Source: JANQJA01 sp047947185 (lineage in GTDB: Bacteria > Pseudomonadota > Gammaproteobacteria > Pseudomonadales > Azotimanducaceae). Taken from it: a stretch of DNA of 64,000 nucleotides. The translations under genes and the position numbers were made by a program. The notes under the pieces were generated by a model. It was not told the DNA's origin. It saw only the letters and a program-made list of their open reading frames with translations, and searched no databases. The stretch spans positions 4,526,001-4,590,000 of the forward strand of contig CP170502.1 of assembly GCA_047947185.1 (NCBI GenBank), read 5' to 3'. Below are positions 8,421-18,473 of this stretch, in pieces (the stretch's first letter is position 1; each line of letters opens with the position of its first letter).

Positions 8421-9362
8421 TCAGTCTTTGCAGTACTGGCTGGCCAGCTCACTTATGGTGGCAAAAAACTCATCCCGCGCCTCGTTGAGTATCTGCGCGA
8501 CGGGCTTGATGTCCTCAATTCGACCACAAACCTGGCCTGACAACGCAATTGCCGCTTCCATGTCGCCGCCAAAGTACAGTTCCTGTGCCTTGCCAAACTG
8601 TGCCATGACGTTTTCATCAATCCGCTTCTCGAGGTCTGTTGACCTTTGCGTCCGCAGCGCGCGAAGTGCCGGTGAATGAAATCGGTTGAGGAAGACCGTG
8701 TCGGTCTCGGCGGCACCAACAATCATCTCTTTCCAGTTGTTGTGGACGGGGGACTCGAGGGCTGACACCATTCTTGTGCCCATCTGCACCCCTTCTGCAC
8801 CCAGGGCAAACGCCGCGGCCATTGATTTGCCATCAACAAAACCACCTGCAGCAATAATCGGTACATTAACCCTGGACCTGACCAGAGGCAGCAGGACCAT
8901 GGAGGCAACCTCGTTGGGATTTTTGAAGCCGCCGCCCTCACCGCCTTCGACAATCAGGCCATCAACACCGGCTTCTACAGCCTTGAGGGCAGCCCGCAGG
9001 GTCGGTACAACATGGAACACCGTCAGGCCGGCTGCCTTGAGCGGTTCGGTGTAACGGGTAGGGCTCCCGGCGGAGGTGGTGACGAAGGTGACCCCCTGGT
9101 CAATGACAAACTCTGCAATCTTCGGATCGCGCACGAATGCCTGGGCAATATTGACACCAAACGGCTTGTCGGTCAGGTGCCGCATTTTTTTGATTTCTTC
9201 CTTGATGACGTCCAGTTCACCCGATGAGGTTTCAATGATGCCCATGCCACCGGCGTTGGAGACGGCAGCAGCAAGCTGTGACCTGGCGATCCAACCCATG
9301 GGGGCCTGGACAATCGGCAGTTCAACGCCGAGCATTTGTGTCACCCTGTTATCGAATTTCAT
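8421..9362 (-). CDS. Nitronate monooxygenase family protein
   Basis: FMN-dependent TIM-barrel oxidoreductase of the NMO / 2-nitropropane dioxygenase family, 313 residues. The fold markers are visible: PIVQAPMGWIARSQLAAAVSNAGG at the N-terminus, the phosphate-binding loops VEGGEGGGF and IIAAGGFVDG, and LGAEGVQMGTRMV near the end. Known members oxidise nitronates such as propionate-3-nitronate, while relatives act as enoyl reductases in lipid metabolism, so the exact reaction is open. The ATG overlaps the folA stop (ATGA), so the gene is translationally coupled to folA-argS. It converges with the subtilase gene across 35 bases. Confidence 0.85.
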   Translation of the reverse strand: MKFDNRVTQMLGVELPIVQAPMGWIARSQLAAAVSNAGGMGIIETSSGELDVIKEEIKKMRHLTDKPFGVNIAQAFVRDPKIAEFVIDQGVTFVTTSAGSPTRYTEPLKAAGLTVFHVVPTLRAALKAVEAGVDGLIVEGGEGGGFKNPNEVASMVLLPLVRSRVNVPIIAAGGFVDGKSMAAAFALGAEGVQMGTRMVSALESPVHNNWKEMIVGAAETDTVFLNRFHSPALRALRTQRSTDLEKRIDENVMAQFGKAQELYFGGDMEAAIALSGQVCGRIEDIKPVAQILNEARDEFFATISELASQYCKD

Positions 9363-9856
9363 GGTTGCTCCCCTGCTTCTTTTCGCCTGTAACGCTGGTA
9401 GATGTAGTTGATGTTGCTTTCGAAGAACTGCTCACTTTCCAGCACAAAATCCGGGGTCGGAAAGTGATCAAACCGTGTATCGCCGCTCACGGTCACCTGC
9501 ACGGTGGTGAGGTGGACCAGGTCGACCAGAGGCAATGCCTCCCGGTAAATCTCGCCGCCACCTGCGATATGTATTGGCCTGTTGTGTTTCCTGGCCAGGG
9601 TGAGGCCGGCTTCCAGGGAGTCTGCGGTGGCGCAACCGGGTACGGAAAACGCCGTGTTGCGGGTGATGATAATCGTTTCCCTGCCTGGAAGTGGTCGACC
9701 AATACTCTCGAACGTTTTCCGACCCATCACCAGTACACCACCCATGGTGATGTCCCGGAACAGTCGTTGCTCACCCTCCGCATGCCAGGGGATGGCGTTG
9801 GCGTTGCCAATGACGTGGTTGCGGGACCTTGCCACGACGATAGAGATTGGGCTCAC
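9359..9856 (-). CDS. folA: Dihydrofolate reductase
   Basis: Reduces dihydrofolate to tetrahydrofolate with NADPH. At 165 residues it has the usual length. Seen are the N-terminal strand SIVVARSRNHVIG, the substrate loop NAIPWHAEGEQRLF in which Glu sits at the place of the catalytic acid (Asp27 in E. coli), the NADPH loop GVLVMGRKTFESIGRPLPGR, and the GGGEIYREAL motif. The start is GTG at 9856, the base next to the argS stop, so the two genes are probably co-translated. In many Gammaproteobacteria folA lies next to apaH instead; here apaH is 44 kb away. Confidence 0.95.
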   Translation of the reverse strand: MSPISIVVARSRNHVIGNANAIPWHAEGEQRLFRDITMGGVLVMGRKTFESIGRPLPGRETIIITRNTAFSVPGCATADSLEAGLTLARKHNRPIHIAGGGEIYREALPLVDLVHLTTVQVTVSGDTRFDHFPTPDFVLESEQFFESNINYIYQRYRRKEAGEQP

Positions 9857-11575
9857 CTACATTTGCTCGACTGTCTGTATACCCAGCAGGCCGAGGCCCT
9901 TCTGCAGCGTTCGGGCGGTGACGTCACACAGGATGAGTCTACCTGTCTGTGTCCCGGCGTCTGCCTGCAGGATCGGGCAGGCTTCGTAGAACACCATAAA
10001 CAGCCCGGCCAGTTCAAACAGGTAGTTACAAAGGACGTTTGCCTGGTAATCCTCCAGAACGCCGTCGATCGCCTCGCCAAACTGCAGCAGTTTGATGGCC
10101 AGGGCAAGTTCTGCCGGATCTGCTGGCATCACCTCACCGTCCAGGCTGGCAGGGTCGACACCGGCACGTCTGAACAGGCTCCGGATACGGGTATAGGCAT
10201 ACTGGAGATAAGGCGCTGTATTGCCGTCAAAAGAGAGCATGTTGTCCCAGTCAAAAATGTAGTCCGTGGCCCGGTTCTTTGACAGTTCCGCGTACTTCAT
10301 TGCACCGGCACCGACGACGTGGGCAATCACGCGCCTGTCGGCTTCATCAAGCTCGGGGTTTTTGACGGTGACCAGGTCAAATGCCCGGGAGACCGCTTCA
10401 TCGACCACGTCAATCAGCTTGACGTCAGCGCCGTCGCGTGTCTTGAACATTCTGCCGTCAGCCTTGAGGATGTTGCCGAACGGCAGGTGGCGGAAATCCT
10501 GGTGTTCTTCGATGTAACCGGCGGCTTTTGAGACAGCAAACACCTGCTGGAAGTGCAGTGTCTGGGGGGCGCCGACGACATAAAGCGCGATATCAGCCTT
10601 GTGGTGTCGTGACCTGTGCCGGACCGCAGCAAGGTCGGTTGCCATGTAGGGATAGCCGCCGTCAGACTTACGGACAATGGCGGGCAGCACCTTGCCATCT
10701 TTCCCCTTGAACTGGTCCAGGAAGACGCAGAGTGCACCGTCAGATTCAACCAGCAGTCCCTGTTCAGTCAGTTCCTTAACAACCAGGGGGAGATCGTCGT
10801 TATAGCTGCTTTCGGCGGCGATGTCGGCTCGGGTCAGGCTGATATCAAGCTTGTCGTAGACTTCCTGACAGTGGCGAATGGACTCATCAATAAACTTCTG
10901 CCAGAGCATGAGGCATCGTTCATCGCCACCCTGCAGGCGGACCACGTACTCGCGGGCACGGGTGGCAAACGCTTCGTCGGACCTGAACATGGCGCTGGCA
11001 ACGCGATAGAAGGCCTCCAGGTCCTTGAGTTCTGCGCTGATGTCGGCTTCGTTCAAACCGTCAAGATAGGCCAGCAGGCTGCCAAACTGGGCGCCCCAGT
11101 CGCCCACGTGGTTGACGCGGATAACCTTGTGGCCGAGGAATTCATGAATGCGTACCAGCGCGTCCCCGATGGTTGTGGTGCGCAGGTGGCCAATGTGCAT
11201 CTCTTTCATGAGATTGGGTGCGGAATAATCCACCACAATATTTTTGGCAGTGGGTTGTTCCACGTCCAGACGTGGATCTTTCCGCATCCTGTTTAACTGC
11301 TCGCCGACCCAGGCAGGCGCCAGGTGGATATTGATAAAACCGGGTCCGGCAACTTCAACGCGCTCAGCGCCATCCAGTTTGAGATGTGTGACAACAGCCT
11401 CGGCCAGCGCCCTGGGATTGATCTTTGCCCGTTTTGCGGCTGCCATGATCCCATTGGCCTGGTAGTGGCCAAACTCCGGACGCTGTGCCTGGCGGATGAC
11501 AGCAGGTGCATCCAGTGCACCGGCCTCCTGCAGCGCGGCGGCCACCGCCTGATCAAGTTGTTTCGATATTGTCAT
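9857..11575 (-). CDS. argS: Arginyl-tRNA synthetase
   Basis: Class I aminoacyl-tRNA synthetase that charges tRNA-Arg with arginine. At 572 residues it is full length. The N-terminal Add1-type tRNA-recognition domain precedes the catalytic core, where HIGH is visible in MKEMHIGHLRTTTIGDALVR; the ATP-binding region FKTRDG stands in for a canonical KMSKS, as usual in ArgRS. The anticodon-binding DALR domain occupies the C-terminus (YLQYAYTRIRSL onward). First gene of the argS-folA-nitronate monooxygenase run on the minus strand. Confidence 0.97.
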   Translation of the reverse strand: MTISKQLDQAVAAALQEAGALDAPAVIRQAQRPEFGHYQANGIMAAAKRAKINPRALAEAVVTHLKLDGAERVEVAGPGFINIHLAPAWVGEQLNRMRKDPRLDVEQPTAKNIVVDYSAPNLMKEMHIGHLRTTTIGDALVRIHEFLGHKVIRVNHVGDWGAQFGSLLAYLDGLNEADISAELKDLEAFYRVASAMFRSDEAFATRAREYVVRLQGGDERCLMLWQKFIDESIRHCQEVYDKLDISLTRADIAAESSYNDDLPLVVKELTEQGLLVESDGALCVFLDQFKGKDGKVLPAIVRKSDGGYPYMATDLAAVRHRSRHHKADIALYVVGAPQTLHFQQVFAVSKAAGYIEEHQDFRHLPFGNILKADGRMFKTRDGADVKLIDVVDEAVSRAFDLVTVKNPELDEADRRVIAHVVGAGAMKYAELSKNRATDYIFDWDNMLSFDGNTAPYLQYAYTRIRSLFRRAGVDPASLDGEVMPADPAELALAIKLLQFGEAIDGVLEDYQANVLCNYLFELAGLFMVFYEACPILQADAGTQTGRLILCDVTARTLQKGLGLLGIQTVEQM

Positions 11576-11617
11576 CTGGGTACTACCAAAAAGCGGCGTA
11601 TGTTAACGCATTTAGGG

Positions 11618-12343
11618 TCAGTGGCGTGCCGCTGTCTCAATTTGCTGGCGCAATTTCACGACCAGATTGTCAGCGTAGTAGCCTTTAGCCACGGCCATGT
11701 TGGGATAAACGAGGGTGTTCCGGCCAATCAGCGTACCGGGGTTGGTGACCGAATTGCAGCCTGTCTGGCTGTAGTCCCCGATAATGGCGCCCATCTTGGC
11801 AAGCCCGGTGTCAACGCGTTCACCGTTAATCATAAGGTGGATGGTGGGTCTCTTGCCTGCCTCGTCCTTTTCGCTGTTCACCGCTAGATTGGAGAGTTTG
11901 GTGCCGGCGCCCAGATTGACTTCACGGCCGAGAATACTGTCGCCCAGGTAAGCAAAGTGAGGTGCCTTGGCGCCATCCAGCATAATTGCGTTCTTCAGTT
12001 CAGAAGCATGTCCCAGCACGCTGCCGTCACCCAGAATGGCATCTCCCCGAATGTAGGCACCCTGGCGGATCTCGCAGTTTGCGCCAATGATGGCGGGTCC
12101 ATGGATGGTCGCGCCATCCTCCACGATTGTACCTTCACCGATGATGATGTCAGTCCCGTGCAGGCGCGCAGCGTCGGAAACCTGCCCCCTGATGGTACCC
12201 TCATTGGACCTGAAGAATTCGACCAGGTAGGGATGCAGGTCAGTGATAGCGCGCCAGACCCAGTCATCCTCGCGAAACACCGCCCGATGGCTGAAGTTGT
12301 CCAGGTCAAAAAAATCGGAAGGGCGTAACATGCCGGTACTCAT
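11618..12343 (-). CDS. Left-handed beta-helix (hexapeptide repeat) protein, GlmU C-terminal-like
   Basis: Soluble protein of 241 residues built on hexapeptide repeats (IIGEGTIVEDGATIHGPAII, IRGDAILGDGSVLG), which fold as a left-handed beta-helix. After the repeats come HFAYLGDSILGREVNLGAGT and MGAIIGDYSQTGCNSVTNPG, close to the acetyltransferase half of GlmU and of sugar-nucleotide pyrophosphorylases. No nucleotidyltransferase domain is present. Expected activity: acyl or acetyl transfer to a sugar phosphate, or a purely structural role. ATG codons at 12343 and 12331 are both possible starts. It lies between argS and a histidine kinase, separated from the kinase by two stem-loops. Confidence 0.72.
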   Translation of the reverse strand: MSTGMLRPSDFFDLDNFSHRAVFREDDWVWRAITDLHPYLVEFFRSNEGTIRGQVSDAARLHGTDIIIGEGTIVEDGATIHGPAIIGANCEIRQGAYIRGDAILGDGSVLGHASELKNAIMLDGAKAPHFAYLGDSILGREVNLGAGTKLSNLAVNSEKDEAGKRPTIHLMINGERVDTGLAKMGAIIGDYSQTGCNSVTNPGTLIGRNTLVYPNMAVAKGYYADNLVVKLRQQIETAARH

Positions 12344-12351
12344 CCATCAGT

Positions 12352-12398
12352 TGCTGCTATTGGGTACATGTTAGCAGCAGGATGCAGGTTCCTGCATC
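12352..12398. other. Two adjacent stem-loops between kinase and beta-helix genes
   Basis: Two perfect inverted repeats lie back to back. GATGCAGG (12381-12388) faces CCTGCATC (12391-12398), and TGCTGCTA (12352-12359) faces TAGCAGCA (12372-12379). On the minus transcript they follow the histidine-kinase stop by about 30 bases and end just before the next start codon. No T-run follows, so a factor-independent terminator is doubtful; an RNA-processing or attenuating structure is possible. Confidence 0.4.
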
Positions 12399-12430
12399 GG
12401 CATTTGGGTGAGTTGGCTGATATCCGTTAT

Positions 12431-14851
12431 CTAGGTGGCCCCATCCAGCACTTCGCGTACCCTGGATTTCAACGATGTGGCCCCGTAGGGTTTGGCAATA
12501 AAGTGGGCGCTGAACTGTTCGGTTTCAGCCTCGTGCCTGTCGTAGCCGCTCGTGAAGAGAATCAGCGCATCGGGCCTGATTTCCCGGATGGCCTCGGTTA
12601 CCTCACGCCCGCCCATCCGTGGCATCACCACGTCGACGATGGTGAGGTCAATTTCCCGGCTGTGCTGTTTGTACAGACGAACGGCCTCAAGTCCATCGGC
12701 TGCCAGCAGGACGCGATATCCGGCCCGGGTCAGCACAAGCTCCGCCAGTGCTCTCACATGCAGGTTATCCTCTGCGAGCAGGAGCGTTTCGTGCCCGGTA
12801 ACCTCACGCGCTGCCTTTGGCGTGGCGGACCGGACCGGTCTTCCCGGCATGGCCAGGGGCAGCCTGATTTCGAAGCGACTGCCAGTGCCGGGTGTGCTCG
12901 CGAGGTCAATTGAGCCACCCAGACGTTTGACGATGTTGGCGACGACTGACAGTCCGAGCCCTGTACCCTGGCCCCTGGCCTTGGTTGAATAGAAGGGTTT
13001 GAAGATTTCCTGTTGCACGGCCTCGCTCATTCCGCTGCCGGAATCCTCAACTGTGAGCGTTGCGAGTTCGCTGGTACGCCCGTCCCCGTGGTGTTGCTGT
13101 CGCTGGCCCACGGCAATCAGCAGTTTGCCACCTGAGGTCATCGCGTCACGCGCATTAACTGCCAGGTTGACCAGGATTTGCTCCAGTTCACCGGCGTTTG
13201 CCCGCACGTGCGGATCTTTCAGTCCTTTCAGAAAGCGCACTTCAATATTCTCGGGTAACAGCCGCTCAATGATCCTGCGGGTATTGTCGACGAGATCGTT
13301 CAGGTTCAGGGTGACGGTTGCTGCACCATCTCCCCGGCTAAAGGTGAGCAAACGTTGTGTCATCTGGACGGCCTGATCCCCGGCCCGCCTGATCTCTGCC
13401 ATATAGCCACGCATGGTGGTCTCGTCGATGCCTGCCAGGGTCCCGAGTTCAGCATAACCGTTAATTACAACCAGGAGGTTGTTGAAATCGTGGGCAATAC
13501 CCCCCGCGAGTTCACCCACAGACTGGATCCGCTGGGTCGCCTGGAGCTGGTGCTCAAGATCCTGCAATGCGCTTTCCAGGCGGTGATGTTCCGTCCTGTC
13601 GATAAGCACGTGAAGCTGTTCAGTGCTCTTGACCAGAATGGATCTTGTGCTCCCGTCCGGCCTGGTCAACTCAGCTTCTGTATCGTCCCCGTCAACTGGA
13701 ATCAGGCCGGTGACCATTGTGCCGGTAGGATCTTTCCCGAGGATTGACAGGCTGGCGTCATTTGCGTAGCTGACGCGCCCGCCAGCGTCCGTGACCAGCA
13801 CCCCATCAGAAAGCCTGCTATAGAGTGACATCAGCATCTCATTGGCTTCTGCCAGGGTTGCGCTGGCCGTGTCGTCCCCGGCAGTGACGAGGTAAAAACC
13901 GGGCTCCTGTTCCAGTGGGACACAGCACAACTGGACATGCACGCTGCCGTCATGTGGATCAAACCCGGATTGGGGGCCTGCAAAGGGCACCCCTGACAGA
14001 CCGGGAAATATTTCCTGCAGGCGCGCGCCGATGAATTTCGTGTCGCTGGCCTCATGTACCAGGCTACCATCGTCAACGATGAACAGTTTGATGCCTGTGG
14101 CGGATCCCATATTGCGAAGGCGACCCTGGGCCTGGGCCAGCCGGGTTTCGGTCCTCTGCAGGCGACCTGCCATCACGCTGAGCTGCTGCTGATATTCAAT
14201 CAACTGCTGGCGTATACCCCGACCACGGAAGCCCTGCCTGACCGGATTGACGAGGCGCAGGAACTGTCGCCACACCGGGTTTGCCAGCGCCTGGCCGCCG
14301 GACAGCAAAACATGATACTCGGCGCCCTCTGGCAGGTGCCGGACGGAAACATCAACGGTCAGCCCTGGTTCGCGTGGCAGGCCTGCAAGCTGCCCGGCCA
14401 GTATCTGCTGGAAGTATCGGCAGGGTGAAAACCCGGGTGACATGTTGAGCGTGAGCTGAAAATGCTGGGAATTCTTCCGGGTCAGCCGGGTGGTGAAAGG
14501 CATGGTCAGTGTCAGCAGGCCGCCAACGCCAAACACAAGCTCAATCTGCTCAAAGGCGGATTCCGCGAGTTGCGCCGTCAGATGAAGTTCGGCAAGTTCA
14601 GCGTGTTGCCATGCTGACTTGCCCAGTGCCACGAGTTCCGCGTCCGTCAGATAACTGCCCAGATTATTGAACAGGAGTGCCAGGTTATTCCAGCTGATGC
14701 TGCCGTTGGGGTCGCACAACTGTTCCCTGGTGAGCGGCACATGATTGAGCAGATAACGCTCCGGGATATTGCGACTTGCGCAATGCTCCAAAACCCAGGC
14801 AACATACCTGCTGGGCACGATTCCATTCGTTGGCATGCTCGTCTCGTCCAT
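12431..14851 (-). CDS. Hybrid sensor histidine kinase with C-terminal receiver
   Basis: Cytoplasmic two-component kinase of 806 residues with no clear membrane segment. Order: about 1-200 a helical/alpha-beta domain reminiscent of the ligand-binding part of AraC-type regulators (ISWNNLALLFNNLG, FSPCRYFQQILAGQLAGLP); a coiled stretch about 215-245; PAS-like segments about 250-420; HisKA with the phospho-accepting His near 454 in GGIAHDFNNLL; HATPase with LEQILVNLAVNARDAM, VEDSGSGM and GTGLGLSVV; and a receiver about 685-800 with the phospho-Asp near 737 in TIVDVVMPRMGG. No response regulator gene is adjacent, so the partner is elsewhere. Ligand unknown; the N-terminal domain assignment is by resemblance only. 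M1 or M6 may be the start. Confidence 0.88.
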   Translation of the reverse strand: MDETSMPTNGIVPSRYVAWVLEHCASRNIPERYLLNHVPLTREQLCDPNGSISWNNLALLFNNLGSYLTDAELVALGKSAWQHAELAELHLTAQLAESAFEQIELVFGVGGLLTLTMPFTTRLTRKNSQHFQLTLNMSPGFSPCRYFQQILAGQLAGLPREPGLTVDVSVRHLPEGAEYHVLLSGGQALANPVWRQFLRLVNPVRQGFRGRGIRQQLIEYQQQLSVMAGRLQRTETRLAQAQGRLRNMGSATGIKLFIVDDGSLVHEASDTKFIGARLQEIFPGLSGVPFAGPQSGFDPHDGSVHVQLCCVPLEQEPGFYLVTAGDDTASATLAEANEMLMSLYSRLSDGVLVTDAGGRVSYANDASLSILGKDPTGTMVTGLIPVDGDDTEAELTRPDGSTRSILVKSTEQLHVLIDRTEHHRLESALQDLEHQLQATQRIQSVGELAGGIAHDFNNLLVVINGYAELGTLAGIDETTMRGYMAEIRRAGDQAVQMTQRLLTFSRGDGAATVTLNLNDLVDNTRRIIERLLPENIEVRFLKGLKDPHVRANAGELEQILVNLAVNARDAMTSGGKLLIAVGQRQQHHGDGRTSELATLTVEDSGSGMSEAVQQEIFKPFYSTKARGQGTGLGLSVVANIVKRLGGSIDLASTPGTGSRFEIRLPLAMPGRPVRSATPKAAREVTGHETLLLAEDNLHVRALAELVLTRAGYRVLLAADGLEAVRLYKQHSREIDLTIVDVVMPRMGGREVTEAIREIRPDALILFTSGYDRHEAETEQFSAHFIAKPYGATSLKSRVREVLDGAT

Positions 14852-14932
14852 TGAGATCGAGGCTTCATTGTACGGTGAAAGTTCGCAGGGTCAAAGCCCG
14901 GTTATTTATAGGCTAAAAGACAGACCTCGAAA

Positions 14933-16309
14933 CTATTCTGATATCAAGCTGGTCAGGCGATCGGCAAGCCGGGCGTGGAGGTTTTCGAACCCGCCGTTAC
15001 TCATGATAACGATGTGCCTCACGCCATTTTCTCTCGCCCTGCACGCGGCATCGATAATGTCGTTCGTATTGTCCATGACCTGTGACCCATTGGTCAGCAG
15101 CGCCGCCTGCATGTCGAAGCCCACACCTTCGGGCTGGAACCAGATGACCTCATCAGCTTCGATCGTCGCGTCCCGTAGCGTGTCTGCATGGGTGCCCCGC
15201 TTCATGGTGTGGGAGCGGGGTTCAACGATGGCAAGGATGCGTTCATTGCCGACATGGTGTCGTAGTCCCTTTAGCGTAGTGGCAATGGCGCTGGGGTGAT
15301 GCGCAAAATCGTCGTAGAGAGTCACGCCCGCATCTGCATGGATCACCTCCATCCGTCGCTTGACACCCAGGAAAGATTCCAGGGCCTCGCAGGCCGTTGC
15401 CGGTGGTACACCGACGTGCCGTGCCGCGGCAATGGCGGCCAGGGCATTTGCAACATTATGGTCACCCAGCTGGGACCAACTCACCTGACCCGCGGGTGCA
15501 GCGTCAACAAAAACCTGAAACCGGCTGCCGTCTGCGGCCTGATTGACAGCAGTAATATTCGCGTTGCCTGCGGGTGAGGTGGAAACGGTGAGTCGGGGGG
15601 TCCAGCAGCCACGGGCAAATACCTGGTCAAGGTTGGCGTCCTCTGCCGGGTGGATGATCAACCCGCTACCCGGGATTGTCCTGACCAGCAGGTGAAACTG
15701 TGCCTGAATGGCAGCCAGGTCGGGAAAGATGTCCGCGTGGTCAAACTCAAGGTTATTGAGGATGGCGGTCCTTGGGTGATAGTGAAGGAATTTTGAGCGG
15801 CGATCAAAGTAGGAGGTGTCGTATTCATCCGCCTCGATAACAAAAAAGGGGGTGGAACCCAGGCGGGCACTCTGGCTAAAATTCGCCGGGATACCGCCCA
15901 CCAGGAAACCGGGAGAAAGCCCGGCATAGTCCAGGATGTGGGCGACCATGCTGGTGGTTGTGGTTTTGCCATGGGTGCCGGCCACGGCAATGACCCAGCG
16001 GTCAGGTAACAGGTAGCGACCCAGCCACTCAGCGCCGGAAGTGTAGGCAAGGCCCCGGTCCAGCACGTATTCGACTGCCGCATTACCGCGCGGCAGTCCG
16101 GCGTTTCCGATCATGACAAGATCAACATCGGCCGGAATGTTTTCTGGCAGGTAGCCATGCGCGAGTTGGATTCCCGCGGCAGCAAGCTGCGTACTCATGG
16201 GTGGATAGACATTTTCATCGCTACCGCTGACCTCGTGCCCGAGTTCACGGGCGAGCAGGGCAATGCTCCCCATCAGGGTGCCGCAGATGCCCAGTATATG
16301 GACGTGCAT
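14933..16309 (-). CDS. mpl: UDP-N-acetylmuramate:L-alanyl-gamma-D-glutamyl-meso-diaminopimelate ligase
   Basis: Mur-ligase family enzyme that joins a recycled murein tripeptide straight onto UDP-MurNAc, bypassing MurC, MurD and MurE. Seen are the N-terminal MHVHILGICGTLMGSIALLA, the ATP loop AGTHGKTTTTSMVAHIL, EADEYDTSYFDRRSKFLHY, which is characteristic of Mpl, and DFAHHPSAIATTL. The chosen ATG at 16309 gives 458 residues, the usual length; 17 upstream in-frame codons do not look like Mpl. Together with amgK-murU at 60190 it gives this organism a full set of peptidoglycan-recycling steps. Confidence 0.95.
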   Translation of the reverse strand: MHVHILGICGTLMGSIALLARELGHEVSGSDENVYPPMSTQLAAAGIQLAHGYLPENIPADVDLVMIGNAGLPRGNAAVEYVLDRGLAYTSGAEWLGRYLLPDRWVIAVAGTHGKTTTTSMVAHILDYAGLSPGFLVGGIPANFSQSARLGSTPFFVIEADEYDTSYFDRRSKFLHYHPRTAILNNLEFDHADIFPDLAAIQAQFHLLVRTIPGSGLIIHPAEDANLDQVFARGCWTPRLTVSTSPAGNANITAVNQAADGSRFQVFVDAAPAGQVSWSQLGDHNVANALAAIAAARHVGVPPATACEALESFLGVKRRMEVIHADAGVTLYDDFAHHPSAIATTLKGLRHHVGNERILAIVEPRSHTMKRGTHADTLRDATIEADEVIWFQPEGVGFDMQAALLTNGSQVMDNTNDIIDAACRARENGVRHIVIMSNGGFENLHARLADRLTSLISE

Positions 16310-16361
16310 GTTGTGTCTGGTCTCCCCGTTTATGTGGCAGCAGAAGCAGGCGCTGCGCAAT

Positions 16362-16883
16362 TCACCTGGTTAATGACATCACGTAGCCGTTTATTGTCAA
16401 CGACAGCAGTTCAGTCGCCAACGCGAACGCCATACCCTGGATAAGGCTGATGTTTGCGGCCCGGTGCGCGATAAACCCCGCGATGGTCAGCCACCAGGCA
16501 AAAGTGCCCAGAATAGCCAGGTCGATGAATATCTGTGCGTCAGTCTCCATAAACGTCGGACGCACCAGGTTGAAAGGTAATGAGATAACAAGCATGACCG
16601 TGTTGGCACCAAACATGGCTCCCATCGTCTGCGGCAGGCGCGCCTGGAGGCCTTTCAGCGCAAGCAGGCCGAAGACCATGGCAAGGGTCACCGCCACCCC
16701 CGACGTGATTGATGCCAGCACCTGGCCAAAACCGAGGTTGCCTGCCGTTCCAGCCAGAGTGATGATTGCGGCGAGGCAGTAGCAGAGGAGACAGATGCCA
16801 AGTACAAAACCGTTGGCCGGGAGTTGGTCCGGCCCCTGCCTCAACGTGCAGAGGAGCCAGAAGTAATTGATGATCTGTCGCAT
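16362..16883 (-). CDS. Four-helix membrane protein of unknown function
   Basis: Polytopic membrane protein of 173 residues from the ATG at 16883; an ATG at 16910 is an alternative. Four or five hydrophobic segments are seen: FVLGICLLCYCLAAIITLAG, a stretch ending TLAMVFGLLAL, MFGANTVMLVISLPFNLV, and FIDLAILGTFAWWLTIAGF. The opening FWLLCTLRQGPDQLPAN precedes the first helix. I do not recognise the family with certainty; the layout is loosely YIP1-like. It is divergent from ccoN and shares the promoter region that carries an FNR-type box, so it may respond to oxygen. Confidence 0.55.
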   Translation of the reverse strand: MRQIINYFWLLCTLRQGPDQLPANGFVLGICLLCYCLAAIITLAGTAGNLGFGQVLASITSGVAVTLAMVFGLLALKGLQARLPQTMGAMFGANTVMLVISLPFNLVRPTFMETDAQIFIDLAILGTFAWWLTIAGFIAHRAANISLIQGMAFALATELLSLTINGYVMSLTR

Positions 16884-16932
16884 GAATAGTGAGTGATAAC
16901 CTGATGGCACAGCTTAAGGTATTGGAGTTTAT

Positions 16933-16946
16933 ATGATTTGGATCAA
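16933..16946 (+). promoter_or_regulatory. FNR/Anr-type box upstream of ccoN
   Basis: The sequence ATGAT-TTGG-ATCAA matches the FNR-family palindrome TTGAT-N4-ATCAA at nine of ten positions. Its centre lies about 103 bases before the ccoN start. A weak -10 (TACCAT, 16969-16974) would place transcription start near 16981, with the box centred at about -41.5, as in class II FNR activation. Oxygen-responsive control of cbb3 oxidase by FNR/Anr is well established in related bacteria. Confidence 0.7.
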
Positions 16947-17042
16947 TGCCGCTCCAGGGCTGCCTCCCTACCATTCCGGATCTAAGCTATCGAGTCAAGA
17001 TCGAAGCAAAAATTCAGCCAGATCAAGGAAGTAGGACTGCCG

Positions 17043-18469
<1,427 letters not shown>

Positions 18470-18473
<4 letters not shown>

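Noticed and set aside
9278..10282. Long plus-strand open frame of over 300 codons
   Set aside because: It lies antisense to folA and argS, whose motifs are unmistakable; the antisense frame shows no recognisable domain.
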